Below, in pieces: positions 10,377-22,909 of a stretch of DNA of 64,000 nucleotides. The notes beneath the pieces are model-generated. The model was not told the DNA's origin, made no database searches, and saw only the letters and a program-made list of their open reading frames with translations. The translations under genes and the position numbers were made by a program. Source of the stretch: Liriodendron chinense (lineage: Eukaryota; Streptophyta; Magnoliopsida; Magnoliales; Magnoliaceae). The stretch covers positions 434,001 to 498,000 of the forward strand of contig ML058494.1 in NCBI GenBank assembly GCA_003013855.2, in the 5' to 3' direction. How positions within the stretch are numbered: position 1 is the first letter of the stretch; every line of letters starts with the position of its first letter.

Positions 10377-12295
10377 TTATACAGTGTATGGTGCTAAGGA
10401 ACTACAAAAATCATCAATAATTCTCCCACTAGCACTAAATGTTGACTCTGATGCAACAGTCAATATAGGGATGGACAATAGATTGTAAGCCATCCCAGAC
10501 AATGTAGGATATTTGCAAGCATTCATTTTCCAAAAACTTAAAACGTCCAGGTCGTCAGTTTGAGGATGTAACTGTTCTTCCATTAAAAAAATTATTATAA
10601 AGAAAAAGAACAAAATATATCAGTTCATATAATTTATAAATAGAAAGAGAGATAATACCATCTCTTTCAAATAACGGTCTAATTCGGATTTGATTTGATG
10701 GCTCGCAGTAGCATCACTCACAAATGAATTAAAGTCATAGGTATACTTTGTAGAGTCATATCGACAGCTTCTAGCCTGAGATAAAACTGTACTACTAGAT
10801 GAACCCACAACCCTCTCTTCCATGTCACTGGAGATGTTATACACATCAAATATTTTTTGATGACCAACATGAATTCTTTGTGTGTATGATTTAGCCGAAC
10901 TGTTGAATCCATAAAGTTTTTGAAAGCTAGTTCACCCAATGTATTTTGTACTGTGAATCAAAGACCACTACAACCGCCAATACCAAATAATAATCGGTCC
11001 AATATTTGTCAAACTTCATAACCATTCTTTGGGCCATACACTTGATAAAGTCATCAAGATTATTAATCTCACCCATCAATTGTATTTAGATATCCAAACA
11101 CCTTGAAAGTACACATTTGCAATTTGGTACTTAGAACTAGAGAAAGCATTGGTGACATTGTAATATACTTTCAAAGATTCGCAAACTACTCTTGCCATTT
11201 CCCATTCACTTTCGTTTGATACTAGAAAATTTGAATTGCGCTATTTCAAATAAAAGAAGGTCCTTGTAGATTAAGGTGGATTTCAACATCAGATATGTAG
11301 AATTCCACCTAGTTGGTACATCAAAACGTAACCCTTTCTTGATTGAGATCTTCAGTTGCTTGATAATTTCTTTGAAGCTCTCCAAACGAGCTTATGACCC
11401 TTTCACATATTTTATGACTTCACGAATTTTACATAATTATCCACTTATCACCTCCAGCCCTTCTTTCGCAATCAAATTGAGAATATGGGCGCAACATCTG
11501 ACATGGAAACTCTCCCTCAAGTGGTAGAGTTATCTTAAATTGCTTAAGTAATTTGCTAACAAAAACATTATTAGGACTACAATTATCTATAGTTATTGAG
11601 CATAACTTGTTGCCAATTCCCCATTCACTCCAAGATGACAAAAAAAATCGCTAAGAGCAACACTTGAATGAGGTGGAACCATCTTGAAAATAATAAGCAT
11701 TTTCTGCAACTTCCAATCCATATATATGTAATGTGTAGAAAGGCTCATATATCCCAAGGTTTGGTTTGGAAGTCCACATATCTGTTGTGAGGCTCACACA
11801 CCCTCGCATCTTAACAAAATATTTCATCATTTTCATCTTTTCTTCTTGATACATTAGAATGCAATCATTTTGAATTGTATTCCTCGATATAAGCTTGAAT
11901 TTGGGTTGCAACTCGGCAAAAAATGACATAAAATGATAATTCTCAACATCCCTAAATGAATACCCAAGCACAGTAAACACTTTTACAAGAGTTTTACAAC
12001 TATGTTCTTGATCAAACTTGTGTGTACTAAGTTCAGGAACCCCTTGATTACTTGTAGCCGATCTTATAAGTTGTTTTCTATCAGGATACACCTTTTTCGT
12101 ACATTTAGTAAGGTGATTCTTAAGGTGGCTCGTTCCACTAGTATTATAGGCTGAGAGTATTTGATTTCAATGTTTGCATTTGCCTTTGACCACTCCCTCA
12201 TTATATAATCGTGTGAAGTCATTCCAAACTGCCGATGTTAACTTCCTATGTTTCGAGCTAACTGTTGTTCTACTAGGAGAAAGCGTAGACTCCAT
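10377..12295 (-). pseudogene. hAT transposase, RICESLEEPER/DAYSLEEPER-like, decayed
   Basis: The gene reads leftward from an ATG at 12295-12293. The N-terminus carries a BED zinc finger: the AVWNDF segment, then KCKH and TSHLKNHLTKC. The second zinc cysteine, expected right after KCKH, is a TGA stop at 12167-12169. The middle part (12091-11651) contains CVSLTTDMWTSKPNLGIY, a typical hAT core block. The C-terminal dimerisation domain is at 10613-10377 with LSIPILTVASESTFSASGR. The intervening segments are split over several frames with stops. The family cuts and pastes hAT elements in the nucleus; this copy cannot make protein. I did not find its own TIRs. Confidence 0.85.
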
Positions 12296-12446
12296 GGAAT
12301 TAAGATGTTCGTGTTCCTCTACACTTAACATGTTGTAACTTATAATGCTAGCGATTAGAGAACATACTAGCGAGCAAGCAAGCGAATCAACGAGAGAACG
12401 ATTGAGTGAACCAACAAGAGAGTGATTGGGCGAACCAGTGAGACAG

Positions 12447-12487
<41 letters not shown>

Positions 12488-12544
12488 ATAATAAACACGA
12501 TTATTCGGTTTCACACTTTTGATACCAGGACCAGGAAGAAATCT
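12296..12544. repeat. Leader-like spacer with (AG)n at about 12449-12482
   Basis: Between the transposase start and the next MITE lies a stretch of imperfect GCGAGCAAGCAAGCGAATC repeats, then an (AG)n microsatellite. No coding potential. Confidence 0.6.
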
Positions 12545-12956
12545 CTAGGAAGCTAGTTGGGGCCCATCGTGTTGTTTGGGAGAAATCCATCCCGTCCATC
12601 TGTTTTGCCGTATCATTGTAATATATGGGCCAAAAAATGAGGCAGATCCAAAACTCAAGTGGTTGTTACGATAGGAAATAGTGATTATTAAATGTCCACC
12701 ATTAAAACATCCGTGGGGCCACAAAAGTTTTGGATTAGGCCAATATCTTTTTTTCCAGTTCATCCCAATAGGAATGACCTTATGAACGATATGGATGCCA
12801 TATAAACATCATGGTGGACCCCAGACAGGTTTCAATGGTTGGCATTTGCTAACCGACTTTTTCATGTCGTAGGGCCTAGTTGAGCTTTGGATATGCCTCA
12901 TTTTTAGGCCCATATCTTAAAATGATTTAGAAAAACGGATGAGCATGGTGGATTTC
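12545..12956. mobile_element. MITE (family M2), interrupted by a solo LTR
   Basis: It matches the full M2 copy at 14590-15085 (GAGAAATCC...CCATC, CCAAAACTCAAGTGG, AACATCATGGTGGACC). The right end is split at GGATTTC by the LTR at 12957-13930 and resumes with ATTTCTCCCAAACATCATGG at 13931. Confidence 0.7.
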
Positions 12957-13930
12957 TGATGCGGACATCAGGCTCTTTAGGGTTTATCAGCATAGGAGGC
13001 GAGTGACACCTATATCTTTAGGGCTCAATGATGACGGGCCTGGGTCGTTCGTGACGACTTGAGGAGCATTGAAGACCTTACACATGTAGTCCGAGACATT
13101 TGAAAAGACCCCACATTGGGAAGACGTGTGAGTTGCTTGGAGGAGATGATCGGGCCGTTGGATCGTGATGATGATGTGATCGGACCGTTGGTTCGTCATG
13201 GCCCACTTTCATCACACCATCATTGGAGCGCATTGGACATCTTAGATTTGAGTTTATTTTACGCATTTTTACTTATTTGAGTTTTGGGTTAGTGTGGGTA
13301 CGTTTTTTTCATGCAAATGTCTTTTTTTTGAAATTTTGTTAGTAGGGGTATTTTGGTAATTATTCTAATTCCGAATTTTATAAGGGTGTTGCCCTAAACC
13401 TTTTTTATTAGTTGTTGATTTATGAAAAAGAGCAAACCTTTGGTTGCCTCCTTCCTCTTTCCCTCTCTCATGGTGCTTCTTCTTCTTTCTTGATCTCATT
13501 CTTCTCTTTTCTTCTTGTGCCCCCTCCAACTTCTTCTAAGGTAAACTTGTTACTTCCTCTTGCTCTATTTCTATTCTCTCATAACTTCTAGATCCTAGAT
13601 TTGAGATTTTATCCAAAATCCCTATTTCTCAAATTCCAAAATCCCTAATCCGAGAAATCCCTCGATCCCTCGGACTAGTGATTCACATTGGGTATTTGGA
13701 TTAAGACCATGCAAGATCGGGAGGTTCCATCCCTCGCCGGATCCAACCTATGCAATAATTGAATTTCATACTTCGTGGTTGTGATAATGGCCCGCTCCAT
13801 TGCATGTCTCTTTGTGGTTTTCTCAGTTTATGATGGTTGATGTTGAATTTTTAGATTATTATTGTCTTTTATTTCCGCTGGATTATATGTGTTCATGAGC
13901 ATGCATCATAATTTAGGGCGTCCTGCATCA
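12957..13930 (+). mobile_element. Solo LTR (family L2), perfect 5-bp TSD
   Basis: It starts TGATGCGGACATCAGG and ends GGGCGTCCTGCATCA, with TGATGC/GCATCA inverted tips, and is flanked by ATTTC on both sides (12952-12956, 13931-13935). Orientation follows a TATA-like TATAAG at 13379-13384 followed by transcribed-looking CT-rich leader. No internal coding region, so it is a solo LTR. Related copies are at 35615-36534, 48855-49845 and the LTRs of the chromovirus at 40215-50140. Two GATCGG(G/A)CCGTTGG words lie upstream of the TATA box (13148 and 13178). Confidence 0.88.
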
Positions 13931-14084
13931 ATTTCTCCCAAACATCATGGTGGGCCACACAGAGTAGCCAATCCACCACAAAAAACTCAAAGAGGCATAT
14001 CCTATCCAGATTCTAGTGGGTAGTTGAAGTGGCGACTTAGCTTAGCTTTGGTATGTTGACGTCACCAAGTTCTTTAGGCCCCAC

Positions 14085-14490
14085 CATGATGCATGTGTTA
14101 TATCCACACCATTGATCCACCTTATGAGATCATTTTAGGGCAAGAGCCCAAAAATAAGGTAGATTCAATTCTCAAGTGGACCACACCATATGAAACAGTG
14201 GTGATTGAACGCCCACCATTAAAAAACTTCTTGGATCCACTGATGTTTTGGATCAAGCTGATATTTGTGTTTTCCCTTCATCCAGGTCTCTGTGACCTTA
14301 TGAAGGATGGGAAATAAATGTCATGATGAGACCTAGGAAGGTTTCAACAGTGGGCGTCACTGTCTGTGGTGTGGTCCACTTGAGATTTGGATTTGCCTCA
14401 TTTTTTCTCACATTACCTAAAGTGATCTCGCAAAATGGATGGATGGTGTGGATATAAAACATACATCATGGTGGGGCCCACAAATCTTGG
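14085..14490. mobile_element. Foldback MITE, family M1
   Basis: The two halves are diverged inverted repeats: the left arm has CACCATGATGCATGTGTTAT and TGGACCACACCAT, the right arm ATGGTGTGGATATAAAAC and ACATCATGGTGGGGCCCA. A central loop carries the TTTTGGATCAAGCTGATATT segment. It has no ORF of its own. Other copies are at 19385-19800 and 20450-20880. Confidence 0.72.
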
Positions 14491-14509
14491 TGACATGACT
14501 AACGTCAAC

Positions 14510-14532
14510 ACACCACACCACACCACACCACC
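14510..14532. repeat. Short CACACCA repeat
   Basis: About four CACCA/CACACCA units sit between the M1 and M2 MITEs. Confidence 0.6.
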
Positions 14533-14589
14533 GACCTCCACTACCATGCAATCCGGTAAACAACTTCCATATCTTAATCGGACGCAGAT

Positions 14590-15085
14590 TGCCTTTTGCA
14601 GGAGGTTCTTGCGTTGGGATGCTAGGTAGGGCCCAATGTGATGTTTGTGAGAAATCCTGTCCATCCATTTTGCCAGCTTAGTTTAAGTACATGAGACAAA
14701 AAATGAGGCAGATCCAAAACTCAAGTAGGCCACACGAGAAGGAAAAGTGTGGAAAGAAATGCCTACCGTTGAAATCTTCCTGGGGTTCACCTTGATGTTT
14801 ATATGCCATCCAAACCGTTTATAAGGTCGTATCCACTGGGATGAATTGAAAACACAAAAACCTTAGCCTGATATAAAACTTTTGTGGCCATACGAATGTT
14901 TCAATGGTGGTCGTTCAATGCCCATTGTTTCCTCTCACGTGGCCCACTCAAGTTTTTGATTCACCTCATTTTTTGTCTCATGTCCTAAACTGAGCTGGCA
15001 AAATTGGTGGACGGGGCAGATTTCTCACAAACATCATGGTGGGCCTCACTTAGCATCCCAACGTAGGAACCTCTTGCAAAAGCCT
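14590..15085. mobile_element. Foldback MITE, family M2
   Basis: The ends are inverted: GCCTTTTGCAGGAGGTTC on the left, and on the right the complement of CTCTTGCAAAAGCC preceded by CCCAACGTAGGAAC. Arms of about 200 bp pair imperfectly, including AATGAGGCAGATCCAAAAC against the complementary right-hand text. No ORF. Confidence 0.75.
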
Positions 15086-15239
15086 TTCACATGCAATCCA
15101 CAACTCTGCATACATCCTAATTCACTAATTCCACCATCATCGGTGCATCAATTTAGATTTTGTGCTACCCTGTATTCCTAGCTGGACATGGGGTGGATTT
15201 CTCGTTTTCCCGTGTAACTTGTCAAGGTATGCAAGCATT

Positions 15240-15480
15240 TTTACTGGATTTAAAACCGGGTTTGGACAAGTCCGGGTCTGGATGGGTCCCTTGCAACATA
15301 AACTAGACCCGCTCATTTACTAAATGGGTTCGGGTCTGTTCGGGTCAGGTCAGGCCTAATATAAAGTAAACCAAATCCAGACCCGTTTAGCAACTAGGTC
15401 TGTTCTTGGACCCAGACCCGTACCATTTAACAAACAGGTTGGGTCTAGGTACCCCATTAGGTCTGCTGACCCATTTACAA
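15240..15480. mobile_element. Diverged hAT-like element of the GACCCATTTA type
   Basis: The GGTCTGG, ACCCGCTCATTTACTAAATG and GACCCATTTACA words match the element at 9186-9475. The right side ends CCCATTTACAAGTCTA, reminiscent of the CATTTACAGCCCTA terminus. No target duplication is visible. Confidence 0.45.
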
Positions 15481-15535
15481 GTCTATCCACATCACATCTG
15501 TTGTAGGATAAAGTTGGTCGTCGAGAGATACGATC

Positions 15536-18300
15536 TGTAACGACCCGAGATTTTCGACTCTCGTGTATAACACGACGGCCGAATTCCCAAGTAAATCATG
15601 GACTAATTGATTTGTTAAATAATGAAATATAGCATTCAAGCACAATGGCGGAAACAATTATCATCTCTTTCTATCAAACTTACTACGTCATCATCAATGT
15701 TTAAATAAGGGAACCAACCAATATCCATACTGATTAATTAAAATACAAAACCATGTCTTCTCTTGAAGACTTATTACAATTCCATAAATTTATCAACTAC
15801 TCAAAAGAAATATTTAATACATGATAACATCAATTAAGTTTATCTAACTACGTCATCCGCCATGTGATTATACGAACCATTGAACTCTTTTCCTTAAAAT
15901 CGGGTTCAATACCTGGATCTTCACCTGCATCACCTAAATTGTGTTTGGGATAGCGTTAAACGCTATCATAGTGGGGAATATTCCCTCCAAGACTATCAAG
16001 AATAACAATGTACAAAACTCAGAGTAACGCAACACAATAATATCTTTATTCAAACAAAACAATCAAGTAAAAATCTTTGTTAAGGCACCCTGGCTAGAAA
16101 TCATAATACATGAAGTGGGAGACTCCCTGTTACGACTTCATGCTAGCCACTAGTCACCAGAGGTTCCTGGGACGCACAAGCCCATAGTTTTGCCCGACCA
16201 CGTGAGAAACGGGACGCTCATAGCCCAAATCTACACGTGACAGTGTACGGGAGAAGTAGGACGCTCTAGCCTATTCTCAATTCCGTACACCCACATGGAG
16301 CCAAGTGAATGCATGACTTTAGTTTCGCCTTTATTTAAGTGTTTTCGCATACAACCGATTTAAATAAAACTCAATGGTCACTATGGGGAGTCGCAAGCAA
16401 CCCAGCATAGGCCGACAGCACGGGATTAGTGTCCATAGCACCAACCCCGGCTCATGAGAATTTGTATACCATTAATGTTTACTCATTGTCCCGTTTTATG
16501 ATTTCATCATGTCCCAAAAAACCAATGTTGTACATCATGACCAAATTCGTTAAAATACCCATGTAATGTAAATGGATCAAATCAAGCATCATGTACATGT
16601 AAGGATCCATTGACAAACAAGCAATTCATTCTCTCTGTTAAGTCAAGAGATATTCTTCCATCATGGACACCTTTCATGGGTTCCATCTCTCTACATCGAA
16701 TAATTTTACCAACTTAGGGACAAAGAGTATACAATAATGGGATGTCCATATGGTGATCTTATACACATATTTCATATCACAATATGAAAACCAATGTTAC
16801 TTGTGAAACACAGATTAAGGAAATAAAGGCACAGATTTCACAAGGATAAAGAACACAAATACACTGGCTTCTCAGTCAAAAATCTAAACAATGATTCACA
16901 TCATTATATAATGATATTCATTACAAATCCTACATTAAACTTCATGTTATATGGATCAGCAATTCAAAACAAAACAACTTCACATGCCACAAAAAAAACT
17001 TATGATAATCATAATATTATTAATGAAAGACTTGAAGGAAAATCCTCACCTTAGGATGGACTTAGAAGAAGAGGGTTGTAGAAGATCCTAGCCGCTGGAA
17101 AAATATGAGAAAGAACTCTCTTATTCTTCTCTCTCTCTCTCTCTCTCTCTCTCTAGGGCATGGAGGCTAGGGTTAGGAGAAGGATTTGGAGGTGCGTAGT
17201 AGAAATATGGAGAGGGATGTGCACGCGAGGTCTTGTGTAATAACTTCTTGAGGTGGGTTTCTCAAATCTCAATATTCGGATGATCTATGATCAATTCCAA
17301 TCCGTTCATCTTATTAAGCTCGAAGAGTAGAGTCGGAATACGTAAATTTCTTGATGATCCACATTCTAGATTGGCCGATCCTTGAAAATGGCCTAACGGG
17401 TGCTAAAAAGGGTTAGATCTCAATTAACGGTCTACGCTTGATGATCAAGGCCCAAATTTTGGAAAAATATGTAGTTATGATAGGCAAACAATTGTACAAA
17501 GCTTAGTGGTTGATTGATGGTGAGAAATGCATAGATCTGAAATTCCAACTTTTGGCGGAAAAGGAAGGGGCTGGCTTTGTGGTTCAACGGTGTAGGATTA
17601 TAGATCGGGGTCCAAATTTTGTGTAAACTCGTAGTCATATGAGTATAATAAGTGGTCCAAATTTGAGAAGCGATTGATGGTGAGAAGTGGGTAAATTGAA
17701 AGGTTCAAATTTGAGAAGAGTTGGTAACTCGTTAATTTCTAGAAGGGAATAACTTCGCGCATAAGAAAGAGGCTTATCAAGGTGGGGCATTCAAATCACA
17801 CTATTGGTCAATGATAAAGACGATCCAAGTCATTCATATGAAGAGAAATATTCGACTACGACTAACCATCTACTTTCCTCACTCGATGGACATGAAAATC
17901 AAGGGTTAAGGGGCTGATTTGACAATTGGACCACTTCTACTATGATTTAAGGGCTGAAATTTGACATGTATGGTTAATATGTGCCCAAATGCTTAAATCC
18001 AGGGTTTTACGTGAAAGTGATCGTCAGAAACTATAATACTTAAAAATGGCATCTTAACTTAAGTTTAACTAATGGCATTTTTGTAATTATCTGAAAAGTG
18101 CGTGATTTTTGAAATCTGATCTATCTACGATGTTTATGGGATCATTCTAAGCAACTCTTGTAAAGGGTCCCCTATCAGATTTCCTAGGGATGTCCCGCTA
18201 TTCTCAAATCAACGGTAAATGTACGATAATTAATAAAAAATAAATTAAAAATGAATTTTCAAAAAGTTTCAAATAAATCTCGAAAATCTGGGGCGTTACA
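15536..18300. mobile_element. 2,765-bp solo LTR, Tekay/Del-like, perfect 5-bp TSD
   Basis: The left end is TGTAACGACCCGAGATTTTC and the reverse complement of the right end is TGTAACGCCCCAGATTTTCG, so about 20 bp are inverted. The element is flanked by CGATC on both sides (15531-15535, 18301-18305). Long LTRs starting TGTAACGCCCCG are characteristic of Tekay/Del chromoviruses. The interior has no ORF above noise, a GGGGAATATTCC word near 15980, and a (CT)n tract at about 17132-17152. I read it as a solo LTR left by LTR-LTR recombination. Orientation is uncertain; leader-like text around 17040-17160 suggests minus. Confidence 0.85.
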
Positions 18301-18345
18301 CGATCATGGAGCGATTGAAAGAAGTTGCGGCCAGTCTGTCCAACT

Positions 18346-18500
18346 GCGAGCAGCTCGACTCGTGGTCGTTGAAATGGGTCGCATCTCAGCATGCGAGCAG
18401 CTCGGCTCGTGGTCGTTGAAAGGGGTCGCATCTCAGCGTGCGAGCAGCTCGGCTTGTGGTCGTTGAAAGGGGTCGCATCTCAACATACGAGCAATTATCC
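18346..18500. repeat. 47-bp tandem repeat, about 3.3 copies
   Basis: Units start at 18346, 18393, 18440 and 18487 (partial), each beginning GCGAGCAGCTCGGCTCGTGG or a close variant and followed by a TCGTTGAAAGGGGTCGCATC segment. The unit contains the palindrome CGAGCAGCTCG. Confidence 0.88.
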
Positions 18501-18510
18501 CCGAGCCTGA

Positions 18511-19384
18511 GCATCCTCCGCTTTTCTAGTACCAGCAGCCCGTATAGGCCGGTCTTGGGCTTATCTCTGTTTATGGCTCCGAATCTCAGGGGAGCACCAT
18601 CAGGGAACGTAATCAGCTAGATGTCCAATTGAGTTAGGACTATTCGCTTATCTAAGGATTCATTGGATAATCCCCTATCCCTGGAAAATCAGCAGTAATC
18701 TTAACGTCTTGCGTAATAGACTGGGTCACTCGGATTTGTCTAAATAGATGACTCCACAGAAGATAAAGGTACACAATCTCTAAGCTCATACTCAGCTATT
18801 TGATTTACAACCATGTCCCATCTGACTTAAGCTTCGAAGGGCCAACGGCTAGACGCCGGCCACCCTTAGTTTTCTCGTGTTTTTTAGGTTTGGAGGGAAG
18901 TTGGCTTGAGGGAAGGTGAACGTCTGGAGGATCCTGTTACTAAATCCGACGTAAACAACATATGTACAATGATCTTAAAAATCATATTTGAAATCAATGT
19001 TTTCTTTTTCAACTTGTGTTGTTGAATTGATGGAATTTCTATATGAAAACCGATGGCTTGTCGTATCCAAGCATATATATATATATATATATAAAATGCA
19101 TGTGTTTTTAGCCTAATATATATAGAGGCACTCTCAAGTCCAACCGGTTGGGCTGTGCCTCAGGTCCAACTAGTTTGGATTTTATCAATATGAATAAGTG
19201 TTGATAAATAAAAGGCAAAAAGTAGTTATTTCAAGATAACATTATGCATGAATGCATTGATTCTAATTTGCCTTTTTAATGGGTGCCTGAGAGAATTAAT
19301 GACCAAATCTCCTCTTTTTTTCTTTTCTTTTTCTTTTTTTCTGTTCTTTTTTTAAATCGTTGGTGTGTTTACTTGGCAAAGTTC
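18511..19384. other. Unassigned intergenic sequence with (AT)n
   Basis: I recognise no gene. An (AT)n run is at about 19074-19092, and a MITE-like tip with CAAGTCCAACCGGTTGGGC at about 19135-19185. Confidence 0.35.
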
Positions 19385-19800
19385 CATGGGCTCTACCGTG
19401 ATGTATGTGTTATATCCACGCCGTCCATCCAATTTGCCAGATCACTTTAAGGCATGAACCGAAAAGTGTGGCAGATCCAAAGCCCAAATGGACCACACCA
19501 CTAAAAGCAGTGGGGAAGATGATGCCCACCATTGAAACTTCCCCACGGCCCACCATGATGTTTATTTGCCATCTAAGTCACAGATCTAGATGAAGGGAAA
19601 ACACAAATATCAAATTGATTCAAAACTTTTGTGGCCTCCATTAAGTTTTCAATGGTGGGTGTTCAATCCCCACTCTTTTCTATGGTGTGGTCCACTTGAG
19701 CTTTGGATCTACTTCATTTTTGGGCTCATGAATTAAAATGATTTGGCAAAATGGATGGATGGTGTGGATTAACATATACCTCACAGTGGGGCCCACATAA
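19385..19800. mobile_element. Foldback MITE, family M1
   Basis: Left arm GTGATGTATGTGTTATATCC and right arm GGTGTGGATTAACATATACC are inverted counterparts; the central part has ATTCAAAACTTTTGTGGCC. It is the closest full relative of the fragment that breaks Tat gag at 5858. Confidence 0.72.
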
Positions 19801-19869
19801 TTTTGCCACGTCAATACATCACGGATGTGTGTTACACTATTCAACACGAGGGACGCCAATTGCATGCCA

Positions 19870-20365
19870 ACGCCAGGTACTTCCTGAGACGGGAAGCTTG
19901 GTGGGACCCATTGTGATGTTTGTGAGAAATCCACCTAGCCGTTCCGCTTTTCCAGATCATGTCAAGACATGGGCAAAAAAATGAGGTAGATCCAAAATTC
20001 AATTGGTCCGCACGATAAGGAAAAAGTGGGTAGGGAAATGCCTACCCTTGAAACCTCCTTGGGTCCATCGTGATGTTTATGTACCATCCATACTGTTCAT
20101 AAGGTCATTCCTACAGGGATGAACTGAAAACACAAAAATGTTAGCCTGATCCAAAACTTTTGCGGCCCACATATGTTTCAACGGTGGACTTTCAATTCTC
20201 CCTGTTTCCTGTCTTGCAACCCACTTAAGTTTTGGTTCGGCCTCATTTTTGGGGCCATGTCCTAACTTGATCTTCCAAAATGAATGAATGGGTTGGATTT
20301 CTCACAAACATCATGGTGGGCCCACCTAGCTTTTCGTCAGCAGCTAAAGCTCCTACCAAAGGCTT
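19870..20365. mobile_element. Foldback MITE, family M2
   Basis: Left arm GTGATGTTTGTGAGAAATCC and right arm GGATTTCTCACAAACATCAT are inverted. Length and internal order match 14590-15085. Confidence 0.75.
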
Positions 20366-20449
20366 TCGCAGCGTCCCTCTCTGTCATTTATGACAGACAC
20401 AAGCTTTGGTGGATCCCTATATCATCCACGAAGTCCGAAGTGGATGTAT

Positions 20450-20880
20450 CCATGACTGTGGAGCCCACCATTATGTATGTGTCTTATATCCATGCCGTCC
20501 ATCCACTTCTCTGTCTCATTTTAAGGAATGAGACCAAAAATGCAGCAGATTCAAATATCAGGTGGACAACACCATAGGAAATAGTGGTGATTGAATGCCC
20601 AGCAATAAAAACCTCTTAGGGGCCACAAAAGTTTTGGATCAAGATGATATTTGTGTGGTCCCTTCATCCAAGTTTGTGCGACCTTATCAACAAGTTGGAT
20701 GGTAAATAAACATTCTAGTGGCCCCCAAGAAGTTTTTAATGGTGTGAATTCAATCATCACTCTTTACTTTTTATTGTAGCATGGTTCACATGATATTTGG
20801 GTTGGCTTATTTTTTGGAATCATGCCCTAAAACTAGCTTTTAAAATAGATGACTTTGGTGGGCCCACAGTTAGGGATTCA
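20450..20880. mobile_element. Foldback MITE, family M1, degraded right arm
   Basis: Left arm ATTATGTATGTGTCTTATAT and the AAAAGTTTTGGATCAAGATG loop are clear. The right arm (CATGATATTTGGGTTGGC, AAATAGATGACTTTGGTGGGC) is more diverged. Confidence 0.65.
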
Positions 20881-20885
20881 TCGTG

Positions 20886-21015
20886 CCCCATCATGAATGA
20901 CAAAGCAATGGAGAGATCTTTGGAATCCTTTCTTCCTTTCACATTAACACCCCCATCATGAATGACAAAGCAATTGAGAGATCATTGGAATCCCTTCTTT
21001 CATACCAGCACTGAA
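20886..21015. repeat. 65-bp tandem duplication
   Basis: The words CCCCATCATGAATGACAAAG and TTGGAATCC recur with a 65-bp period (20886 and 20951). A decayed third partial copy follows. Confidence 0.7.
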
Positions 21016-21178
21016 GAGGAATGGGATTCCTTTCTTCCTTTAACCATATTTACAATCAATGTAATAACACATCTTTAATTAACTTCTTGCTCTCATATTT
21101 AATTGGAAATTAATTGTAATGATATCCTGGTAGATATGAACGGCATCCACACAGGTTGGACCTGTGTGGACTACTTGA

Positions 21179-21180
<2 letters not shown>

Positions 21181-21228
<48 letters not shown>
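21181..21228. repeat. (GT)n(AG)n microsatellite
   Basis: A short GT run is followed by about 18 AG units, abutting the foldback element at 21232. Confidence 0.9.
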
Positions 21229-21231
<3 letters not shown>

Positions 21232-21600
21232 TGCTCACCTGTGCACTAGTTCTCACGAGAACTTGTGAGCACTTTTTGACAACTCATCACATGTGATGTG
21301 AGCCTGAAATCTGAACCATCCATGTGATGCAGCACCCCAAAAAACCCACAGGGCCCAACTTTTACCCTCATCCAGAACTTTGGTGGGACATGTCAAAAGA
21401 AAACAGTTTCCTCCCTTGATATGCCGCTCTCTCTGTGCTACGGCCCACCAGAGTGTTGGATCAGGTTGAAAGTTGGGCCCTGTGGGTTTTTTGGGGTGCT
21501 GCATCACGTGGATGGTTCAAACTTCGACCTTACGCATGTGATGAATTGTCAAAAAGTGCTCGTGAGTTCTCGTGAGAATCGGTGCGCGGGTGAGCAGTGA
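21232..21600. mobile_element. Foldback MITE, family M4, well-paired arms
   Basis: The left arm contains TTCTCACGAGAACTTGTGAG, CACTTTTTGACAA and CCCACAGGGCCCAACTTT. The right arm has the complements in reverse order, through AAAGTTGGGCCCTGTGGG, TTGTCAAAAAGTG and TTCTCGTGAGAA. Arms are about 165 bp with a loop of roughly 40 bp. No ORF. Confidence 0.8.
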
Positions 21601-21601
21601 A

Positions 21602-22225
<624 letters not shown>

Positions 22226-22909
22226 CACGGTATTTATATACACACACCGGATGCCTAATGCCTAACATGATTGGCAAAGATACGTCCAGTTCGATCGGCC
22301 AAAAGGCTCCACAAATAGATTCAATCTTGTATTTCAAAAGCGATTCTTACAGTTGGTGTCCAACTAGGAGATTTTTATGTGAGATCAAAGCTATACATTA
22401 AACATCTAAATTGCATTTGCACCATCAGAAATTAGTACTCAATAGGTGGGCCAGGTCAGGCTTCTTTATGAATGATCTGGGGAAATGCTCGCAGTGTGCA
22501 TTGCCTGATCAATGGCCAAGATCTTGCACATGCGTGCAATACCTAATAGTTAACATAATTTCCTCATTAATATACCTTGTGTTAGTGCACTTTTCTATGG
22601 CACACTAGTGCACCTTGTTTGTTAATTACTTAGGTCAGTGCGTCTAGTGTCGGTTGAGCTTAATGAAGATGAAGACCGAAGACTCAAGACGGACCGGTTG
22701 CATCAAGAAAGAAGAAACAGGTAAAAGTGATGCCCTGGTAAGCCCTAACCTAGTACCTACCCAAAACCATTAACCTCTAGATGACCATGACGCAATAGGC
22801 ATACCCTTAGTCATCTTCGATTGGCCTTAGGTGTCCCAAAAGACCACCAAAAGAATGGCCAAGAGGTTGCATGATATGCTGCAAAACAACAGAAATTCAT
22901 GCCTGTCCA

